From Cystobasidium ongulense (Eukaryota; Basidiomycota; Cystobasidiomycetes; Cystobasidiales; Cystobasidiaceae): a stretch of 64,000 bases of DNA. A program made the position numbers and the translations under genes. Location: assembly GCA_022835595.1 (NCBI GenBank), contig BQUP01000001.1, positions 1,426,001 to 1,490,000 of the forward strand, given 5' to 3'. The notes beneath the pieces are model-generated. The model was not told the DNA's origin and ran no database searches. It saw nothing but the letters and a program-made list of their open reading frames with translations. The stretch's first letter is position 1. Each line of letters starts with the position of its first letter. Positions 23,433 to 35,465 of the stretch are shown here, in pieces.

Positions 23433-24174
23433 TCTCGAAGCTACTTTCGCCAAGTCATGTCAAAGATCAGCCCCCCACACTCGTTTCACTTCGGCCTTCA
23501 ATCTCTTTAAGCGATATTTCCATCCCACATGCTGCCGTTTTGTGCTTTCGTGGTACCATTACGATCTCTAGCGGGGAGCCTTCTCTCAGTATCCTGCTAT
23601 AAAATACAATTCGATGTGTCATGCTCTTCTGATTACCGGTAGTACCCTCATTTTAACAAGAACCATTCCCAAGATTACATTCGTCCTTCATACTAAACAC
23701 TCGTTCAATTAGTTCTCGGGAAGAGGAGAGGCATTAGCTTACGCTTAAGAGCACTAGTCTGTTTCCGTGCTGGCGGCTACTTCACAACTCGTTCTCGAAC
23801 GTCATACAATCTCAGTTGCAAGCCTCTTGATCTGTCAGAATAGTTTGAACCCTTGTATCGATAGACTTCTTTTATTCCTGCAGCAATGAACTAGCATTGC
23901 GAATGTCAAGTGCTGATCTGGCGGCTCGGCGACGGTTCTTGCTTCCTTGCGTTTGATAGACACCAGGTCAAGCACTTGGGTAAAACCGAGGTCGATGCTT
24001 TTTGTTTGCATGGAAATACCTTGGGGCCCTCAAATACCGAACTGCCAACTTTTTAGCAGACAACGGTGGCCGACTTGCAGCTTGGCTTCTTCACGAAGCA
24101 GCGTCTCGACGGCTGCCAGTGGTGGATCAGCTCAGGATCTGCAGGGCATTCCACGCAGAACCCCTGCGCGTGCC
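23433..24174. other. intergenic, kinase to WD40 gene
   Basis: About 740 bases without a supported gene. The WD40 frame is open back to 23947, so the end of this stretch may be its 5' leader or extra N-terminus. Confidence 0.5.
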
Positions 24175-27100
24175 ATGTCGTTCAGCGGCAGAGGACATCC
24201 GCCGTCGCCGCGAACGCTGCATGAGCGACTGGGTCTGGATCAGCACCAGCAGCACCAACCCCCTTCGAATACGCTGCTGGACAGAGTGCAGGGCGTCAAG
24301 GCGAGGTCTGAAGGCCGTGCTACTGCTGCTCGCTCTGCTGCCTGGTCAACACAGAAGAGCAATCGTCAAGATACCTCTTCTATTGTTGGACAAGATCGAC
24401 AACCAGCTTCTGCAAGTGCGACGCCTCTTCAGAAGCGCATCGCTCAAGATTCAATGTCATGGCCTGCCAGAGGACGTCAAGCACCATATATTCCTGCTGT
24501 GCGACAGCCTTCTGCGAGCTCCGGCCCAGTATTAGATTATGGCGAAGACAGTCGCCACATTGGACCGTCAAACCCATCTGTCGCAGCTGTACGGCTGGAT
24601 GAAGTTGCACCATCTTCGAACAATACCGAAGAAGGTCCCATACGGGTATCGGAGGACGGTGAAGTATGGCGGAGTCCCCCTCATCGGCCTGTACAACATG
24701 CAGCAAGATCGACAGAACAGTCTGGATCTCGCACAACGTCTGCGCCCTCGTCCATGTCGCTGTCGCAGTCTATTGATCTCACTATAGCGTCAGAGGATAG
24801 ACAAACGGGAAGACCTGGCTTCTCTCCTCTTCCGCCTTTTGCACGAGCGAGTTCTGGCAGCGCATCAAATGAAGCGGTGTCCTTTCCTTACAAAGGTGTC
24901 CCAGCCCAAGGGTTCCGCAGATCTTCTGGGTTCGATAGAGCAGCCTCTAGACCTCCTCAAATAGCAAGCTCTTCGGGCTCAAGTAGACACAGTGCATATA
25001 CATCCGCAGCATCTCGCCGAATGTCCCAGCCCTATCCGACAATGCCAAGTTACCAGGAACGCCAATATCCACGGGCACAGGTACCTTCTACGGACAACGT
25101 GAGGTCGAGATACGATTCGTATAGCAACGAAGCTCAGCGCAATTCTACCTATTATGACGGCCGACCCAGCAGAGAAGCTCACCGTTCTCCTGCTATTCTA
25201 GCTTCCCCGGCTTCGTCAAAGGGTTCATCTCAAATTTTCGGTGAAGAAATCCCCATAGATACGCCTGTTGCAGACTCAAGAGACACTTATGGTAATAGAA
25301 CATGGACGCGTCCACAGAGTCCTCATCGACCGAGGTCTGGGCTCCATCGCGTTGAAACTGGACTGGAACAAATTCCCCCAAAAAGTCCACCGAACATTAT
25401 TGCGTCCATAGATCGGCCATCGACATCGAGCGGGCTACAAACTTCTAAGCCAGCTGCTGAACTTTCTACGTCTTCCCGAGCTACACCAACTATCACGTTA
25501 CCTGCCAGACCTGGAGCCAAAGTCAAAGTCGAAGCCAAGTCAGCAGACTTTCATCGACCGCCCTCCTCAAGCTCGTCTGCGGTCATATCTGCTGCTGCAA
25601 ATGCTTCTTCTTCTGCTTCGACTGTACAATACTCAGCCGTCCAAGGTGGTGGCCGCGTCGGCGAAGACGGCTTTAGACAGCCTGTGCCCTCAACAACCGC
25701 CATCAAACGAGAACCGCGCTCGCCTCCTGGCGTCCCAAGGATCTCACTCCCGCCGCAGCCATTAAACGCGACTCCTCAGGCGCTGTTCAATCCTTTCACA
25801 CAATCTCCCGAAGAACGCAAGCCTGTCATTCGGCATGGCTTTACTCCGCCTCCACGGCTGCAGCTTCCTGCCAACTCTAGCGAATCGCAGAATGCGGTAT
25901 CTCACAAAGTCTCACCGCCTGCTCCGTCTAAACAAGGTCCACCACCTCTGGCACGAGATGTAGCGCAAGCACACGCAGAGCGCGTGCAAGGCAAAGCCGG
26001 CGGACTAAATGTTGCGGCAGCAAAGGGTTCCTCGCCACAATCTCAAGTAGGGCAGATAGAGGTGCCTTGCCATTCACCCAGTGCTTCTACCAGTCGGATA
26101 GCCTCCGCTTCAACCTCCCCATTCAGCTCATCGCGACCAGAGCCGTCAATGGATCTGGCGAACAAACCTCTTGCCACGTCTTTACCTGTGCATTCAACGT
26201 CGAATAAAGTATCCTGGGACGATTGGCAGCCTGAAATGGAAGTTGATGAACTAGCGCCTAGTAGCCCAGTGGTGCCAGCGACACAATTAGTTGCCACCCC
26301 AGCAGCTGAGCCCGCGACTCGAAGGAAGTCACCAAAATTTACCCCACCCTCACTACCGCACAGCGCATCTTCAAGTATAAAGAGCGGTGCAGTGTCAACA
26401 TCGACGTCCAAAGGCAAAGGCAAACAGAGAGAGCGTGAACCTTTGCATACGTCTTTGGCATCGCGTGGAAGTCTTGCAGCCAGGTCATCATCAGCACATG
26501 TTATTGATCTGGCAAGTGAGGACGATGAGGACGAGATTGCACTGGTCAAGCCAAGTCGACCTCAGAAGGCTCTCAATGCTCGAGCCGTATCTCCAATCCA
26601 GTCAATCCCTCTTCCGCCACGGCTACCGGTTGGCGCTGCTGATATTGCTGCCGTACAATCGTTGCCGATACCGCTACGACCTGTGCCCGGCGAGGAGCGC
26701 ACTAGGGTCTTTCCACTCCCGCCGAAAGTGTTGGCATCTATTCAACCTGGCGGCAAACGCCCACGAGCTGCACTTCGTAATTTCTTGGACAGCAAATATG
26801 AAGAGCTGGAAGTCGAGTTGAAGTCGCCTCTGCAGCGAATTGATGAGATACCAAGGGACGATACCATTCGTTTGGTTTATATTGAGCTTGAATTGCACTC
26901 CACCGAGGTCGCCATTCCATTGCCGCAGGATTGCCTTCGGCTAGCCGGATCATCTCCAGAAGAGAGAGAACAGCGCCGCAGCGCCTTCCAAATACAGCAG
27001 ATTGTTCGATTCGCTAAGGAAGGAAGGGAAGCCGAAAATACACGCTTCACACCTGCATATCTGATTGTGGTGTTCCAAACGGGTCAGCAACCCGTCCAAA

Positions 27101-28961
27101 GTACTTCCGCACATTCGACAGCGCTATATACCGCGAGCCAGCGGGCATCGACTAAAGATACACCGACCTCTTCTATTCCTCCGGGTATAGTGGATAAGCA
27201 AGCCAAGACACACTTGTCTTCGGAGATCCAGAAGGAGAAGGAGAAGAAGCGGAAACGGCTCAGCAAAGAAGTGGCTGCCGATGATACTGCCAGTATTTCG
27301 TCCCTGGACAGTACAGCCAGTGAAACGCGTAAGAAGGATAAAGGACCTTCGACGAAGCAAGCTAGAAAGTCATTTGAAAGCCAGACTCATTCTGGAACTG
27401 TGCGAAGTGTGACGAATCTGCCAAGCACCTTAGCGCCCAAGCACGTGGCCTTTCCGTCGAAGCCGAAGACCGCACCAGCCTTGCCAAATCAGACCACTGC
27501 AGGATCTTCCTCTGGATCTTCCTCGGCGGGAAGCGGCCTGAAACTGGCCAACCCTCGCCTTGTCTCTGTCATGCACTCGATGCATGGGTCACTAAGCAAT
27601 AAACTCAAAGACTGCCGGGAGAAGCCAAGAATGCTCTTTAAATCCGAGCGCGTCGGTGGAGGCTACATAGCAGTCTCAATGCGCGGTCATTTGCACTACT
27701 GGAAAGGTGGCCTGGACGAGCCCACTGTCATCTCAGAGGATCGACATACACACCCAGCGTTGAGCGTACAAGCGGCCTTATGGTCTGACGAATATCGACT
27801 AGCAGTTCTAGCATATACACCGAACAGCGCTGCAGCGATCGCTAATGTTCAAATCGTGAAGATGCACAAGTCAAAGGTGAGTTTCCCATCGATTCTTAGC
27901 GAGTTATCTGTCGACCAATCAATATATCTTCCCATTGTGTAGGCTACTATAGCCAGTCGTCGGACCTATATACGCGCACATGAACGAGAGGACAAGACTG
28001 GACTGTCTGCTCTAGCATGGGATCCTTCCTCAGGCACTGGCTTGCGTATGGCCGGTGCAGAACAGACCGATGTAAGCAATCTACATTCTTTTGAAGCCAA
28101 CGTAGCGGAGCCAGATTCAAATTATCTGCATCCTTTTCAGCGCCGGCTCCGTCTCTGGTCGGTAGATCCCGGAGATAGCGCAACTGATGCGAAATTGACA
28201 TGCTTGCACAACATCACAACCCACCACACCAATGCAATTCGGAGCATTTTGTGGCAACCCGAAAGTAACAAAATCTTCACTGGCGGCGCCGACAAAAGAG
28301 TAGGGCTATTCGGTATCAGCGAACGTATGCGCAGGCTAACTTGGTCGTGGTCTGTCTAGGTCTGTACAATAGACGCACGCACCTCTCAAACAGTCGATGA
28401 GTGGAAAGAGAATCTGTCCGTCAATCGTATCTATAGACGGTAAGCTAGATGATTCGATTTAGGGTGATGCATCGACGAGAAACGACAGCCCCTGACATTG
28501 AGCATCTTACAGCGACGAGAACTTGGTTCTGTTGTGTCTAGCCGGCAATCGGTAAGCACCAAATTGTAATTCCTCTTAAGTTGGCTCTGTCTGACATTGT
28601 ACACGTACCAGAGATCAATTTCGTTGCGTTGACCTCCGGACGCCGCGATCTGTCACTGCTATTACTTTCAGTCAGCAGACGAAGAAAGGTGAAAGTCTTG
28701 GTCAATATCCGCAAGGCGATATTATGAACGATTATTTTGCGTACCCTGTCGAGGACGAACTGCATATGTTAGTTGCTAATTCGCCTTCAATTACCGTTAC
28801 GTAGTATGGCTGACCAATACTGGGCATTCAGATGGGACCTGCGTAACACGCGCCACCTCACGTCAATCGCCGCATTCTCTGGCGTAATTCAGGCCCGCTA
28901 TGAAACGACCACCAAGCTTGCGTTGCTCGAAAAGAAGCATCTCACTACCCTCAATTTCTAG
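24175..28961 (+). CDS. large disordered protein with C-terminal WD40 repeats (1496 aa)
   Basis: Function unknown. Exons are 24175-27876, 27943-28299, 28360-28439, 28513-28551, 28612-28767 and 28805-28961. The first ~1100 residues are low-complexity (Ser, Pro, Gln, Arg), starting MSFSGRGHPPSPRTLHERLG. An acidic stretch VIDLASEDDEDE (about residue 776) looks like a SUMO-interacting motif. The C-terminal ~300 residues hold WD40-like units: LSALAWDPSS...RRLRLWSV, HHTNAIRSILWQPESNKIFTGGADKRVCTID, DQFRCVDLRTPRSVTAITF and ADQYWAFRWDLRNTRHL. The 37-nt intron at 28768-28804 is very short but preserves frame and has a TGCTAAT branch site. The frame is open upstream to an ATG at 23947; I chose 24175 because the stretch before it shows no bias. 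Confidence 0.82.
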
Positions 28962-29127
28962 CAAGCAGTCAACACTACTGAACTACACCTGAAACTGCTT
29001 TACACTGTATCATACATTGTCCGGACTACCATTTTTAACACTGAAGGCACAGGACATGTCAAAACAGAACATCGGCATCAAGCGATATATCGATATGTGC
29101 TTCTTCATTTCGTTCATCTGCGCTGCT

Positions 29128-31504
29128 CTAGAACTTCTCTAGATGAACATCTAGGACAGCGCATTGCCCGGCCTTCACTGCTTCAATTGCTTCTGTTAAG
29201 AGTCTGCGTGCATCTTTTGGGTCAGAAAGTATGGCGGTCCAAGCGCCACCTGCTGCCTTTGCGATCAGACCATAATCTGGCGCGTCGGGGCCAAATGTGA
29301 CATGTACGTCCTTTGCCGGCAGTGACGAGCCCACTCCTGTAGGGTGAACGCCAAGCATGGACAATCGAGGAGACTTCCAGCCACCTGGAAGGGAAGGACT
29401 ATCAGCTAACTGTTCAGTGGAGACATGAATGTTCCCGGTTTCAGACTCACCATTGTTCAAGACGATAGTCAGGAAAGGTGTTTGATACCGTCTAGCGATC
29501 CAGAATGCTGATGCTGGAACTCCAAAGAGGAAAGATCCATCGCCTACGACGAGTACGGTCAGGTCATTCTTCGTATTCGTGGCTTCGAATCCGCAGTGAG
29601 CGCCAATAGCGGCACCGAGACCCCTGGAAAGATGGCTCAGGTTGGGAGGGAATGGCAAACCTATTAAAGCTGTACCTACCAGCCTAAAGAGGAGCCTCCG
29701 CTAGTGAACATACGTCCTGGCGTGTCGATCTGGAGATGCTTCCAGACCAGAGCTAGACAAATGGCTTGGTTAGCCCATTCTGCCTCCCACACCGGCTGAA
29801 AGCTCTGAATGACTTACGATAGTTGCTGATGGCTTCGCTCAGTATTGTGGTATCTTTTGGCATGATTTTGCGCAATTCTCCAAGCACTGCTGGTACAGTG
29901 GGCATGCCCGAAGGGCTTGTCTTGGCCTCTTCTTCCTCTGCTTCTTTGATGAAGGCTTTGTGTGCCTCGTTCACTAATTGCGCTCGATCCTTGAAACTGC
30001 TTGTGTCTGCCTTTGGTAGCTCTCCTTTAATGTATTGAGATAGTTGCGAGCAAGCAAGTTCGCAATCCGCCTTTGTGCGGAGCTGAGCTGGGACACTGAG
30101 AGCACACAGGTATCAGCTTATCCCAGCATGGAGATGGACGCTAAAAGGTGAAAGACAAACTGGAACATGTTGACGTTCTGCTTAAGCGGGTCAACATCGA
30201 TATGGAAGACTTGAGCATCTTTTTTCGGTCGTGTATGTAGCGGGATCCAAGGAATATCAGAATCGAGAATGAGAATACAATCCGCTTCTTCTAGCCATTC
30301 GTTTTTTCCCATTCCGTAATTCATTCCTACGAGAGTCTTGCATGACCAAGGAACGTTCACAACGGATGGGCATGTCAGATAGATAGGGATTGAGATGGTC
30401 TCCGAGAGCTTGACGAGAGCATCGACGGCTTTGGTGTTGCGACCAATATATGAAGTGATGATGAGTGGTCGCTTGGCCTTCAAGAGAGCATTTCCGATGG
30501 TTTGGAGGGCTGTAAGGGCCAATGTGTCAGTTTGTGCGATTCTCTAGATATGGCAAACAACATGATAGACAACTAACCGTTCGGGCTAAGAGCAGTTCGT
30601 TCAATGCCATTATACTGCTGTAAAGCGCCCTCTTCGGTCAAAGCCTTTATTTTCTGGTCTTCCTCCTTTTCATCTAGGTACTCTTCCATCGCTTCGCGAC
30701 CAGCGTAGCAGTACACAGGTCCTTTGGGCTCTGAATTCGCAAAGGACAATGCTCGCATGATAACTTGAGAGACGTTTCTGCCGGTACGAATGAGTGCCGT
30801 GTGGCGCATGTACTGGCGGACAATGGCGGCTTGGTCGGGAATATCTTGGAGTGTGAAGATGAACTCGCTGAGCACACAGATGAGAGTCTCAGTGTAAGTA
30901 ATCCATATCGAGAACAAAGCCAGCAATAGCCCGAATTGATGATCTCGGGCTTACTTGCGGGACCCCGGAATTTCTCCATTGATGGTATATGGGGCGGCAC
31001 CAGCGTAGATGAAAACCTATAGTATGGGAATAAAGATTACGCATTGTAGTATACGAGGGATCGCCCATTCAGTTTGCAGTCAGCCGGGCTGTCGATCATT
31101 TATGGCAGACAACTGATGCCGTGGAGGTGTACGACCCACCGGAGTTCTGCATCTGTCGACATTGTGTACCGCACCAGCTAGAGCTTGAGTACCACAGTCT
31201 ACGTGTACGATTACAGCAGCTGGTTTGCCTGTGACTTGTGCATATCCTTGTGCGCAGCTGAGTGCTACCATTTCGTTAGGACATGTCACAAACTTGGGCG
31301 ACTCTATGCCTTTGGTGCTTCTTTCAGCGACAGCCTCGAGAAGGGCTGAAAGTTGTTGTGGTATACTATCAGTTACATTTCCACAAACATGAATGGACAT
31401 AGACTGTCCTCACCTGGGTGGTCGGATCCCAAATTCACAAACGCATGGGTGATGCCCGCCTTTACGAGCGTTTCGATAAAGACGTTCGAGGTAGTGAAGA
31501 CCAT
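29128..31504 (-). CDS. thiamine-diphosphate enzyme, acetolactate-synthase-like (592 aa)
   Basis: Member of the ThDP enzyme family of acetolactate synthase and 2-hydroxyacyl-CoA lyase; the exact substrate cannot be told. Nine exons in transcript order: 31414-31504, 31140-31345, 30955-31016, 30867-30578, 30161-30509, 29818-30095, 29680-29752, 29451-29623 and 29128-29384. The cofactor-activating glutamate lies in CPNEMVALSCAQGYA (E55). The PYR domain is followed by a middle domain (RPLIITSYIGRN) and the PP domain with SLGWGLGAAIGA and the ThDP signature GDGSFLFG...VLNNG. There is no obvious mitochondrial presequence from ATG 31504, unlike anabolic Ilv2; an in-frame ATG at 31582 would add 26 residues. 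Confidence 0.88.
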
Positions 31505-32073
31505 CTTGGTGCAGGGAGTGTAGATGGGTGCGAGAGTGAGCAGAGGCAACCACGGAGCTCCAGTTTCCCAGATTTGAACCATGCTCTGTAAATTACTGCC
31601 TGTCTTCCGGGGCCACCTTGTCCCGGCATACAAGTCTGGGCACAACCGTCGGGCCGGGGCGACAGACCCAGAAGATCAATCTATTCTTGACAGGCAATCA
31701 CAGCGAGTCTTGCAGCAGTCGTTGCGACACACTCAACCAGCTGGCAACAGACCTCTCAGTTATCGCGATGACAGGTGAATTGCCTTTCAAGAAGGAAACC
31801 ATCCCAGCCAGCATTGATTCGCGGTTACAACATTCGTTTCGGTGTCTATAGAACGTAGGATCTGCGGACCACCAAGTGTCCATAACAATAGCAATATATA
31901 TCGGAAGACGACAATAACAAGGGAAAGAAGTTGTTGATGGAACGAGAGAAAGGAACGAAGAAACATGAGTGTGAAAGCGACTGAGAGAGCGAAGATTCGT
32001 GTGGCTGATACTGATGCCGGGCAGGGCTGCTGCTTGATGCTGAGGAAGAGAGAAGAATCAAGACGGCGATGAT
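31505..32073. other. intergenic, ThDP enzyme to SPO12-like gene
   Basis: No supported gene. Expected to hold the ThDP-enzyme promoter and the 3' end of the SPO12-like gene. Confidence 0.5.
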
Positions 32074-32780
32074 TTACATCTCCATCTCCTCATCTTCGTC
32101 CTCTGGCTCGTGCGATGACGAGTTCTGTGGCTCGTTCTCCTGCTCCATGTTCTGTTGCTGAGCGAGTCTGGATCCTGGCTGGTGGGCCAGCTGGAACTGG
32201 GCGTTTGCAGCGTGGCTGGGATGAAGGAAGCCATTCGAAGACATAGGGACGTTTTGCGAGTTTGGGCTGAGTGGGTTTGTAGTCGACGAAGTAAAGCTTG
32301 AAGAGAGCGCGACTGGCTTTCCCCTGCGAAACGAGTGAGAGAAAGAGTCCGATCACGTGCATCGTCAGCAAGTTGGCGCAAAAACAAAGCAACAACCCAG
32401 CAGGAAAGAAGGACGAGATGAGCGACACCCACTTTGTAAAGTGCTTCTTCTTTGCGAGGTGCAGCTTTGCAGTGCATGGCGAGACCATCGTGTCTGTAGG
32501 CGAATAGAATGATTTTCTGTGGAACAAGGCGGTAGAATGTCAGTCAACCATCGTCTTTCTTCATCGACAACGACCAGCGACGAGTCACGCACCCGCTGGC
32601 TGCCATCTTCTTAGCAAGCAGAGCCTTGCCGCCCATCTCCGAGTGACCCTGTGCTGGCAGATTTGTCTTTGGAACCAATGCCTGCTGTCCTGGGTGGTGG
32701 AGAGGCTGGACGGACTCGGCGCTGCTCTTGCTCTCCCTCTGCACGGTGAACGCGGGCTGCTGGGTCTTTGTGGAGGACAT
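32074..32780 (-). CDS. SPO12: Spo12-like cell-cycle protein (173 aa)
   Basis: Spo12 relatives are small nucleolar/nuclear regulators of mitotic exit (FEAR network in yeast). Exons in transcript order: 32593-32780, 32433-32516 and 32074-32323. The family motif is YSPTDTMVSPCTAKL at residues 67-81, matching the (S)PTDxMxSPxxxKL core with two likely Cdk/phosphorylation sites, followed by a basic stretch LAKKKHFTKKGK. The N-terminus (MSSTKTQQPAF) is Gln/Ser-rich and the C-terminus ends in an acidic tail (EPEDEDEEMEM). A competing frame over exon 3 is open but does not fit the donor phase. The gene call rests mainly on the motif plus closed phases. Confidence 0.72.
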
Positions 32781-33131
32781 GGTGCGGGATGCGACGAGTG
32801 TACCGAGGCGCAATGTCGAGAGAATGTCCAGGCGTGGGTGGTTGTGTGTGTGAAAGAGAGAAGAGCAAAGCAGCTGTTCAGTCAGGTTGGTAGTCAACGC
32901 TACGCCACCAGAATCCCGATCGCGAATACTTTCATGCAATCCATACACAACTGAAATACAAAGATTCTGTTGCTCTGACATGAACCGCATGTAATCAGGA
33001 CACGTTATGATCAGCGAGACGTGTCAGTACAGAGACGAGACTTGTGAAGCAGGGTCAATTGCATTGCAAATTGTCTATCACCTGGTGCGCGTAACAATGG
33101 AGCGTTGGCCTTTCTTGAACTATCGAACACC
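32781..33131. other. intergenic upstream of SPO12-like gene
   Basis: No gene seen. Contains the SPO12-like promoter and the 3' end of the first F-box-like gene. Confidence 0.5.
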
Positions 33132-34496
33132 TCAATAGACCACTTCTATTCTCCTGCTCGAGCAAATACCCTTCAGATGCTTCAGGCTTATTTCCCATGC
33201 CGATGTGCCCGAGTCGTCGTCCAGATCGTCGACACAGTCCCGCATCTGAAAACTCTTAAAGTCCAATTGCTCAAGTTTGGGTAGATTGCTCTTGTCCGTA
33301 AGAATGTCCCCCCAAACCTCGAGAAGCAGATGGTCGATGACAACGTCAGCTTCCATACTGTCGACTAGCACCACTCTCGTCAATGAGGGTATGTGTTCTA
33401 GATCCTGTATAATATCGCACCAGTGCGAAGGATCGTGACGAATCCAGATGACCAGAGACTCGAGGTTGTGGAACTGTCCCATCGTACTAAGCTGAAAGTC
33501 CCCCTCCAGGAGACAGTGATACTGCAAGCCCTTGATGTCTAGATGTCGCAATCTATTTCCATGGCGCTGGAAGCTGGAAGAGCATCGTGTAGAGCGCGCG
33601 CGCAGCTTCAAATACTTCATCGTCATCTACCCCAACGTAGGTATATGCTTCGCATCCTTCGCAATGTAAGAGGGACAAGTGCTGCAATCCGGGGGTGTCT
33701 GCTATATGCGATGGCTCTAGGAGCGCCAGGGCTTTGACGGGTAGTCCTGCAAGTGCGATAGTCGCTTGCTGCGAGTGTACGGCGACTCTGTAAATCAACT
33801 GTCCAAAGGCAGACGTAACTTCCTGGTTGTCTGAATTCCAATCGGCACAAATTACAAGTCGTTGCAAGTGGCTGACTTGAATATTGTCGACAAGGAGGGC
33901 CGGCGGTTGCTGTAGGTATAGAAGTAGTTCTTGCGGGTGACAGTGACTATCTATTGCAGCTATGTCAATCTTCTGTGATGTCGAAATGGTAAAGGTCCCA
34001 CAATGGCCAGAAGCTGAACCGAGTATGAGACGCTTGACCGCCTTGGCTTTGCTAGACGACGTGCATAATGTATAAATCGACATCTCGTCAGACTTTGACG
34101 GCTTGCTGTTGATCTCCACGTCTCTATATAGTCGTCGTACTACGATGGGTGAGAGATACTTGGAAAGGCATAGCATGTCTGTCGTACGACGAGAAAACAA
34201 CGTTCAGCGTGACGTGCCCTCACGGTACTGCAAGACACGATAACCATGCACATACGATAGAGGTAGCCTGCAAATTGGCCAGTGACGGCCTTCTCGTCCT
34301 CCAATGCAAAATCGAGGATGTATGCTTGGAGTTCGTGGGGTAGCACGAGTGGTCCACGGCTTGCAATCACGCCTGCCGGCTCCTTCGGTCTAGACATATC
34401 TGGCGGAGAACTGGAGGCAGATCTATTGATAAAGTCTTGAGGGCTGGTAGTGTTCGCGTGATGGTTGGGCTGGATGAACGAAGCCTTAAGTGCCAC
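33132..34496 (-). pseudogene. F-box/LRR-like gene, copy 1, frame broken by a 7-bp duplication
   Basis: Resembles the large fungal family of F-box-like proteins with leucine-rich C-termini; substrate unknown. Exon 1 is 34256-34496 and exon 2 begins at 34178. The joined sequence reads LVLPHELQAYILDFALEDE, then LCLSKYLSPIVVRRLYRDVEI, an F-box-like opening, followed by irregular LRR-like sequence (VSHLQRLVICADW, HLSLLHCEGCE, RLRHLDIKGLQYH, NLESLVIWIR). Near 33567-33580 the seven bases CTGGAAG (plus strand) occur twice in tandem, which throws exon 2 out of frame between TMLFQ and RHGNRLRHLDIKG. The neighbouring paralogue at 34776-35465 reads through the same place without the duplication. It may be a pseudogene, a shortened protein or a sequence error. 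Confidence 0.7.
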
Positions 34497-34775
34497 TTTT
34501 GGTACTATTCAAACGCGATCGGGGCCTGTAGGGACACGTGCGTCAAGACTGTAAACGAGGGGATACTTGATCTTCCGTAAAACAACGTCTTGATATCTCT
34601 AGAACTTGTGGATTAACGACTATCAATTAGTTACGAGCAACATCAATGTGTCAAGCTTTGTGTCGGAAGGGAAAGAAAGCAAACAGATTGCAGCCAAGTA
34701 TCGTTCGCTGAGCATATTCCTCTATCCCCTATATCCTTTGAGGTAGGATTGCCCGCCTCTTCGCATTGAGCTATG

Positions 34776-35465
34776 TTACATTACTAAAGCTACCTTCCGC
34801 CTGGCGCAAACACCTTTCAACCGATTCAGACATACTTGCCAATCCATTATCTCCCTATCTGTCCCTTCGTCCTTGTCCATGCATCCGATATGCTCCGGCA
34901 TACTGAAGCTTGTGAGGTCCACTTGCTCAACTTTCAGCAAATTGTTCTTGTCTGAAAGAATGTCTGAGCACATTTGGAGCGCCAAAGGTGGAATGAAATC
35001 TTCGGAGTCCTCAGTGTCTTCTAAAACCAATCTTTTCAAGCCAGAAACGGTTATTAGATCCCATACATCGTTATACCAAGAGGACTGATGACTGGGACGA
35101 ATCCAGATGGCAAGCGACTCGAGATTTTGGAACTTCCCAATTTTGGTGAGCTGGAACTTTCCTCCCAGTAGATAGTGGTACTGCAATCCCCTGATATCTA
35201 GATGTCGCAGTCTGTGGCCATGTCGCTGGAGACACATGGCGTAGACCGCCCTAGCAACTAAGAAATCATCGTCCCGGTCGCGTCTGTTGTAGTCTTCGCA
35301 CCGCTCGCAATGTATAAACGTCAAGTGCGCCAGACGACGTGTATCTGCTATAAGCGCTGGGTCTAAGAGAGCCGGAGCTTGCACTGCTGCTCCTGCAAGA
35401 GATATAATAGCTTGAGGCGATTCTATAGCCACCTTCCGGAGCAGGTCTCCGAAGGCAGACATCAT
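34776..35465 (-). CDS. F-box/LRR-like paralogue, copy 2, 5'-truncated (229 aa)
   Basis: Paralogue of the gene at 33132-34496, sharing SAFGxL, ALIADT (SHIADT), FIHCERCEDYN (LLHCEGCEAYT), RHGHRLRHLDIRGLQYHYLL and NLESLAIWIR. Homology continues upstream of the first ATG (VSHLQRLVLCARW, to about 35505), but the F-box region of copy 1 is absent and an in-frame stop lies near 35632. The copy is therefore missing its 5' half. The remaining reading frame is intact to the stop at 34776. Whether it is expressed is unknown; a remnant of unequal tandem duplication is the simplest view. Confidence 0.65.
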   Translation of the reverse strand: MMSAFGDLLRKVAIESPQAIISLAGAAVQAPALLDPALIADTRRLAHLTFIHCERCEDYNRRDRDDDFLVARAVYAMCLQRHGHRLRHLDIRGLQYHYLLGGKFQLTKIGKFQNLESLAIWIRPSHQSSWYNDVWDLITVSGLKRLVLEDTEDSEDFIPPLALQMCSDILSDKNNLLKVEQVDLTSFSMPEHIGCMDKDEGTDREIMDWQVCLNRLKGVCARRKVALVM

